Source: Flavobacterium sp. KACC 22761 (GTDB taxonomy: Bacteria; Bacteroidota; Bacteroidia; Flavobacteriales; Flavobacteriaceae). Taken from it: DNA of 64,000 nt. This document shows positions 60,114 to 64,000 of this stretch, piece by piece. The DNA is taken from NCBI RefSeq assembly GCF_034058155.1, contig NZ_CP139148.1, positions 2,604,001-2,668,000 of the forward strand, given 5' to 3'. Under the pieces are notes generated by a model. It ran no database searches. It was not told where the DNA came from and saw only the letters and a list, made by a program, of their open reading frames with translations. The position numbers and the translations under genes are program-made. Each line of letters begins with the position of its first letter. Within the stretch, counting starts at the first letter, position 1.

Positions 60114-62585
60114 ATGAAGAAATTTTTGATTTTATCTGCAATAGCTACATTTACGCTATTTCCAGCAAATCAATTTGCCCAGTCAAAAAAGAAAAAGGAC
60201 GAAACTCCGGCAACAGCCCCGCCAGAAAAAAAATCGGAATCTACAATTAAGGAGTACAGCAAAGTAATTACAAAAGATGCCGTTTCAGACGAAGGGCTTT
60301 TCACTGTTCATAAAGTGGATAAAAAGTATTACTTCGAAATTCCAAACAAATATTTGGATAAAGATATGTTGCTTGTGAGCAGATTAGCAAAATTGCCTTC
60401 AAATTTAGGAGGAGGTTATGTAAACGCTGGCTCTGAAACGAATGAACAATTGATTGTTTGGCAGCGTTTTCAAGATAAAATCTTAATTAAATCGAAATCA
60501 TTTAATGCGGTTGCAAATGATACTTTGCCAATCAGCATATCGGTTAAATCAAATAATTACGAACCAACATTATTTGCTTTTGATATTGTAGCTTTCAGTA
60601 AAGATTCGGCGAATACAGTAATCGATGTAACCAAGTTTTACAGCACAGATGTTAAGGCAATCAGCGGAATTTCTGCTGAAATGCGTGACACTTACAAAGT
60701 AAAAGGATTGGATGATTCTAGAAGTTTCATCAATAAAATTAAAAGTTTTCCAATGAATATTGAAGTCATTCAAGATATGACTTACAATGCTTCAAAGCCA
60801 TCAATGTTGGAAGATACAGAATCGATCAGCATTCAGATGAATCAATCGATGATTTTATTGCCAGAAGTTCCAATGCAACCAAGATTAGCCGATCCACGCG
60901 TGGGCTGGTTTACAGTTAGTCAATACGATTATGGAAGCAACGAATTGAAATCAGATTTAAAAACATACATCCGCCGTTGGAGATTAGAACCGAAAGATCC
61001 AGCAGCTTATGCAAGAGGAGAATTGGTGGAGCCAATAAAACCAATTGTGTATTATCTAGATCCAGCAACTCCTGAAAAACTAAAAAAATACATCAAACAA
61101 GGAATTGAAGAATGGCAAAAACCTTTTGAAACAGCTGGATTTAAAAACGCGATTATTGCGAAAGATGCGCCAACAAAAGAAGAAGACCCAGATTTCAGTC
61201 CGGAAGATATTCGTTATTCAGTAATTCGTTATGTGGCAAGCACAACAAGAAACGCAGTTGGGCCAAGCGTTTCAGACCCTAGAACGGGCGAAATTATTGA
61301 GAGTGATGTTATTTGGTATCACAATCATTTGCGTTCGTACAGAAATAGATATTTGCTTGAAACTGGAGCTGCAAATCCATCAGCGAGAACCTTGCAGACA
61401 AGCGACGAAGAAATGGGCGAAATGATGCGAATGGTAATTGCGCACGAAGTGGGTCATGCATTAGGATTTCCGCACAATATGGGCGCGAGTTCATCTTATG
61501 ATTGCGAAAGTTACAGAAACGGAGCTTTCACGCAAGAAAACGGTATTTCTCCAAGTATAATGGATTATGCGCGCTATAATTATATTGCGCAACCTGGCGA
61601 CCAAAATATTCGTTTTATTCGTAAAATGGGACCATATGACCATTACGCGCTGAATTGGGGATATAGAGTGATTCCGAATGCAAAATCGCCTCAGGATGAA
61701 AAAGCAACTTTAGACAAATGGATTTTGGATAAAGCAGGAAATCCAATTTATAAATTCGGAAAACAAAGCAGTACGTTTGATCCTTCTTCTCAAACAGAAG
61801 ATATTGGAAATAATTCAATGAAAGCAAGCACATACGGAATGAAAAATCTGGAATATGTAGCGAATCATTTGAGCGAATGGACGAGCAAGGTTACAAACGA
61901 TTATGATGATTTAAGCGAATTATATAAAGAAATGCTAGATGTTTGGGGAAGATATGTTGGTCATGTTGTAACCAATGTTGGAGGCGTTTATGAAAACACT
62001 AAAAATCCAAACCAGCCTGGAAATGTTTATGAAGTAGTTCCAAAGGCAAAACAAATTGATGCAATGAATTGGCTTCAAGCAAATGCATTTGCGTCACCAA
62101 CTTGGATCGTAAACATCAATACGCTGAAAAATACGGAATATGCTGGTTACACTGAAATGTTCAGAAATATTCAGGTTAAACATTTGAACAATTTGCTGAG
62201 TTTGCCTCGCATTGGAAGATTAATGGACAACGAAATTCTAGGCGCTGATACATACAAAGCCTTGGATTTCTTTAAAGATTTGCGAAAAGGAATTTGGAAA
62301 GAAACTGCAGCAGCGTCAAATGTTACAATTTACCGCAGAAATCTGCAAAGAGCTTATATTGACAGAATGTGCAATTTAATGACCGAAGAAATGAAGCCAA
62401 CAGAAAGAGGTACAACATACTATAATGTTGCGCAATCTGATCTTAGAGCTTTGGTTCGTGGTGAATTGAATGCTTTGAAAAAATCGCTTGTTGCAGCAAA
62501 AGCAGCTGGAATAAACACCGAAACAAAATACCATTATGAAGATTGCATCAAGCGAATTGATTTGATATTAAATCCGATTAAATAA
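60114..62585 (+). CDS. Zinc-dependent metalloprotease (DUF5117/DUF5118 type)
   Basis: The protein is 823 residues, with a signal peptide (LILSAIATFTLFPANQFAQ). A DUF5118-like N-terminal region (about 40-90) precedes a DUF5117-like domain (about 95-280) and a metzincin-like peptidase domain. That domain carries HEVGHALGFPH (about 444-454), with all three histidines in place and MDYARYNYIAQPGDQ as the likely Met-turn region. A C-terminal DUF4953-type stretch follows. Such proteins are exported proteases of unknown substrate in Bacteroidota. Confidence 0.92.
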   Translation: MKKFLILSAIATFTLFPANQFAQSKKKKDETPATAPPEKKSESTIKEYSKVITKDAVSDEGLFTVHKVDKKYYFEIPNKYLDKDMLLVSRLAKLPSNLGGGYVNAGSETNEQLIVWQRFQDKILIKSKSFNAVANDTLPISISVKSNNYEPTLFAFDIVAFSKDSANTVIDVTKFYSTDVKAISGISAEMRDTYKVKGLDDSRSFINKIKSFPMNIEVIQDMTYNASKPSMLEDTESISIQMNQSMILLPEVPMQPRLADPRVGWFTVSQYDYGSNELKSDLKTYIRRWRLEPKDPAAYARGELVEPIKPIVYYLDPATPEKLKKYIKQGIEEWQKPFETAGFKNAIIAKDAPTKEEDPDFSPEDIRYSVIRYVASTTRNAVGPSVSDPRTGEIIESDVIWYHNHLRSYRNRYLLETGAANPSARTLQTSDEEMGEMMRMVIAHEVGHALGFPHNMGASSSYDCESYRNGAFTQENGISPSIMDYARYNYIAQPGDQNIRFIRKMGPYDHYALNWGYRVIPNAKSPQDEKATLDKWILDKAGNPIYKFGKQSSTFDPSSQTEDIGNNSMKASTYGMKNLEYVANHLSEWTSKVTNDYDDLSELYKEMLDVWGRYVGHVVTNVGGVYENTKNPNQPGNVYEVVPKAKQIDAMNWLQANAFASPTWIVNINTLKNTEYAGYTEMFRNIQVKHLNNLLSLPRIGRLMDNEILGADTYKALDFFKDLRKGIWKETAAASNVTIYRRNLQRAYIDRMCNLMTEEMKPTERGTTYYNVAQSDLRALVRGELNALKKSLVAAKAAGINTETKYHYEDCIKRIDLILNPIK

Positions 62586-62599
62586 TTAGTTATAAAAAC

Positions 62600-62630
62600 A
62601 AAAAAGAGGCCTTAAAAAGCCTCTTTTTTT
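62600..62630. terminator. Bidirectional terminator
   Basis: AAAAGAGGC pairs with GCCTCTTTT around CTTAAAAA, with an A run before and a T run after. It lies between convergent genes. Confidence 0.88.
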
Positions 62631-62641
62631 ATGAAAACAAA

Positions 62642-63082
62642 TTAGTTGCTGTCATTTCTGTATTCTCTCATTTTTTCTCTCGCTTTGTCTTTGTTTTCTT
62701 CTTGAATTTTTTTCCATTTGGTGTATTGGTCAGCATTCAAGATTGATTTCATTTTAGCATCGTTAGCGTCTCTTTCAGCGATCATGTCTTTTTTGAAAGC
62801 TTCTCTTTCAGCAGCAGTTGGTTTAGTTCCGCTATCTTTGCTTGCTTGACGCGCTTCTCTCATTTTTTCTGCTTTCGCGCTTCGGTCAGCCAAAAGCTGT
62901 TTTACTTGCGCTTGCTGATTGGCATCCAAGGTCAATTCAGAAGTTAGTTTTTGCAACTGTTTTTCATTACGCTGCTCAGGCGTCATTCTTTCTTTTTGGT
63001 CGCGAGCTGGTTTTTGAGCCATGTCTTGTGCAAAAGATGCTACTCCAACAAATAACATAGCGACGATAAATAGTTTTTTCAT
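62642..63082 (-). CDS. Small periplasmic helical protein, Spy/CpxP-like
   Basis: The protein is 146 residues with a signal peptide (LFIVAMLFVGVASFAQ). The mature part is charged and helical with the LTPEQ-type motifs of the Spy/CpxP fold (RMTPEQRNEKQLQKLTSELTL near residue 35, and ILNADQYTKWKKIQEE near 115). Spy-type proteins act as periplasmic chaperones. The assignment is by pattern and the function is inferred. Confidence 0.75.
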   Translation of the reverse strand: MKKLFIVAMLFVGVASFAQDMAQKPARDQKERMTPEQRNEKQLQKLTSELTLDANQQAQVKQLLADRSAKAEKMREARQASKDSGTKPTAAEREAFKKDMIAERDANDAKMKSILNADQYTKWKKIQEENKDKAREKMREYRNDSN

Positions 63083-63265
63083 GATTAAGTTTTTTTAATT
63101 GTTATACCGATTAGACTTTTTGAAATTAATTAGGTTTAATTTCTGTAAAAGAATTATGTTTTATTTAACAAATTGATTCGTAATGTATTAAAACGTTTCT
63201 TATAAGAGTAATAGTATAGAAATAATTGCGTATTTTTAATGAACCAACGTTTAGAACAAATTTTT

Positions 63266-64000
63266 ATGAGCACAATTACCACATCAAATAAAATCGCTTT
63301 TTTTTCAACACAGCCATACGACAAAACTTTCTTCAATAAATACAACGCTGATTTTGGCTTTCAATTGGATTTTTTTGAAACACAACTTAATCCGCAGACG
63401 GTTGTACTGATTGAAGAATGCGAAATTGTTTGTGTATTTGTAAATGACATTGTGAATGAAGCGGTGATTAAACAATTGGCTGATAAAAAAGTAAAAATAA
63501 TCGCTTTACGTTGCGCCGGATTTAACAATGTCGATTTAGAAGCTGCTAAAAAATACAACTTAAAAGTTTGCCGAGTTCCTGCTTATTCTCCTCAGGCGGT
63601 GGCTGAGCACGCTATGGCAATGATTTTGACTTTAAACCGAAAAACACATAAAGCGTACAACAGAGTTCGCGAACAGAACTTTTCGTTAAACGGATTATTA
63701 GGTTTTGATTTATTCGGAAAAACAATCGGAATTATTGGGACAGGAAACATCGGAAAAGCATTTTCAAAAATAGCATTAGGTTTTGGCTGTAAAGTGCTGG
63801 CTTATGATATTGTTGAAAATGACGAAATGAAAAAAGAAGGCGTTTCTTTTGTGAGTCTGGAGGAGATTTTCAAATCAAGTGATATTATTTCACTGCATTG
63901 TCCGTTAAATGATCAAACAAAGCATGTTATTAATTCGACTTCCATTTCTTTTATGAAAGATAGCGTTATGATTATCAATACCAGTCGCGGTGGATTGATA
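63266..64000 (+). CDS. ldhA: Partial D-lactate dehydrogenase / 2-hydroxyacid dehydrogenase
   Basis: The frame runs off the right edge, leaving about 245 residues. MSTITTSNKIAFFSTQPYDK opens it. An alternative in-frame ATG lies at 63239. It shows LRCAGFNNVDLEAAKKYNL, the NAD-binding fold GTGNIGKAFSKIA (about residue 150), and LHCPLNDQTKHVI and NTSRGG. It reduces pyruvate to D-lactate with NADH. The catalytic histidine would lie beyond the edge. The gene symbol is assigned from family resemblance. Confidence 0.85.
   Translation, partial: MSTITTSNKIAFFSTQPYDKTFFNKYNADFGFQLDFFETQLNPQTVVLIEECEIVCVFVNDIVNEAVIKQLADKKVKIIALRCAGFNNVDLEAAKKYNLKVCRVPAYSPQAVAEHAMAMILTLNRKTHKAYNRVREQNFSLNGLLGFDLFGKTIGIIGTGNIGKAFSKIALGFGCKVLAYDIVENDEMKKEGVSFVSLEEIFKSSDIISLHCPLNDQTKHVINSTSISFMKDSVMIINTSRGGLI

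Noticed and set aside
1..64000. Prophage or conjugative element
   Set aside because: No phage structural, integrase, relaxase or mating-pair genes are visible. The accessory block contains only the Rhs locus and small genes.

Overview
The window is AT-rich DNA from a Bacteroidota bacterium, most likely a Flavobacterium. This rests on Bacteroidetes-type promoters (TAnnTTTG), weak Shine-Dalgarno sites, T9SS sorting domains, TonB-dependent receptors, TamB with a lipoprotein TamL, GSCFA, DUF2490 and DUF4136 proteins, and the gene order alaS / M23 / MerR / LemA / TPM / TPM. The genus is inferred from recall of families, not from a database search.

Layout. 1-1.9 kb holds a partial TlpA-like lipid-envelope protein gene and two small membrane proteins. 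2.0-13.9 kb is an accessory block: two small or secreted proteins, an S41 protease, two lipoproteins, and a very large SpvB/Rhs polymorphic-toxin gene. The toxin ends in a HEYGH metallopeptidase-like domain, appears split by a one-base frameshift, and is preceded by a small T9SS-sorted protein. The block is bounded by 3'-end remnants of the initiator tRNA-Met gene, and the intact tRNA lies at 13827-13899 beside a GIY-YIG nuclease gene. 14.0-16.5 kb carries era and der with a Flavo-1-like structured RNA between them. 16.6-24.4 kb holds two outer-membrane receptor-type barrels, a DUF2490 protein and an Rrf2 regulator. 24.4-31.6 kb has TPR, TPM, LemA, MerR, M23 and alaS genes. 31.9-43.8 kb has an ABC exporter, a broken GxxExxY gene, GSCFA, tamB-tamL and DUF4230. 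44.0-54.0 kb has an aromatic amino acid hydroxylase, a truncated haemoglobin, a T9SS-secreted GH30 glycosidase, threonine deaminase and urocanase. 54.5-64 kb has small proteins, a D-cysteine desulfhydrase-like enzyme, a glucosaminidase-LysM lipoprotein, hemL, an intact IS3-family element, a large metalloprotease, a Spy/CpxP-like protein and a partial D-lactate dehydrogenase.

Two unannotated small reading frames look regulatory. A 19-residue isoleucine-rich leader peptide (51213-51272) sits before a classic terminator upstream of threonine deaminase, with a competing antiterminator arm just after the leader stop codon. This is a textbook transcription-attenuation layout. A 36-residue leader ending in Cys-Met-Met-Cys-Met-Cys (23800-23910) lies between an Rrf2 regulator and a TonB receptor and suggests sulfur amino acid sensing.

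Many gene junctions carry arrays of degenerate 7-8 bp units, often as long inverted pairs (for example a perfect 26-bp inverted pair at 35290-35375). REP-like composite hairpins occur as well. One such repeat has spread into the coding sequence of the GSCFA gene.
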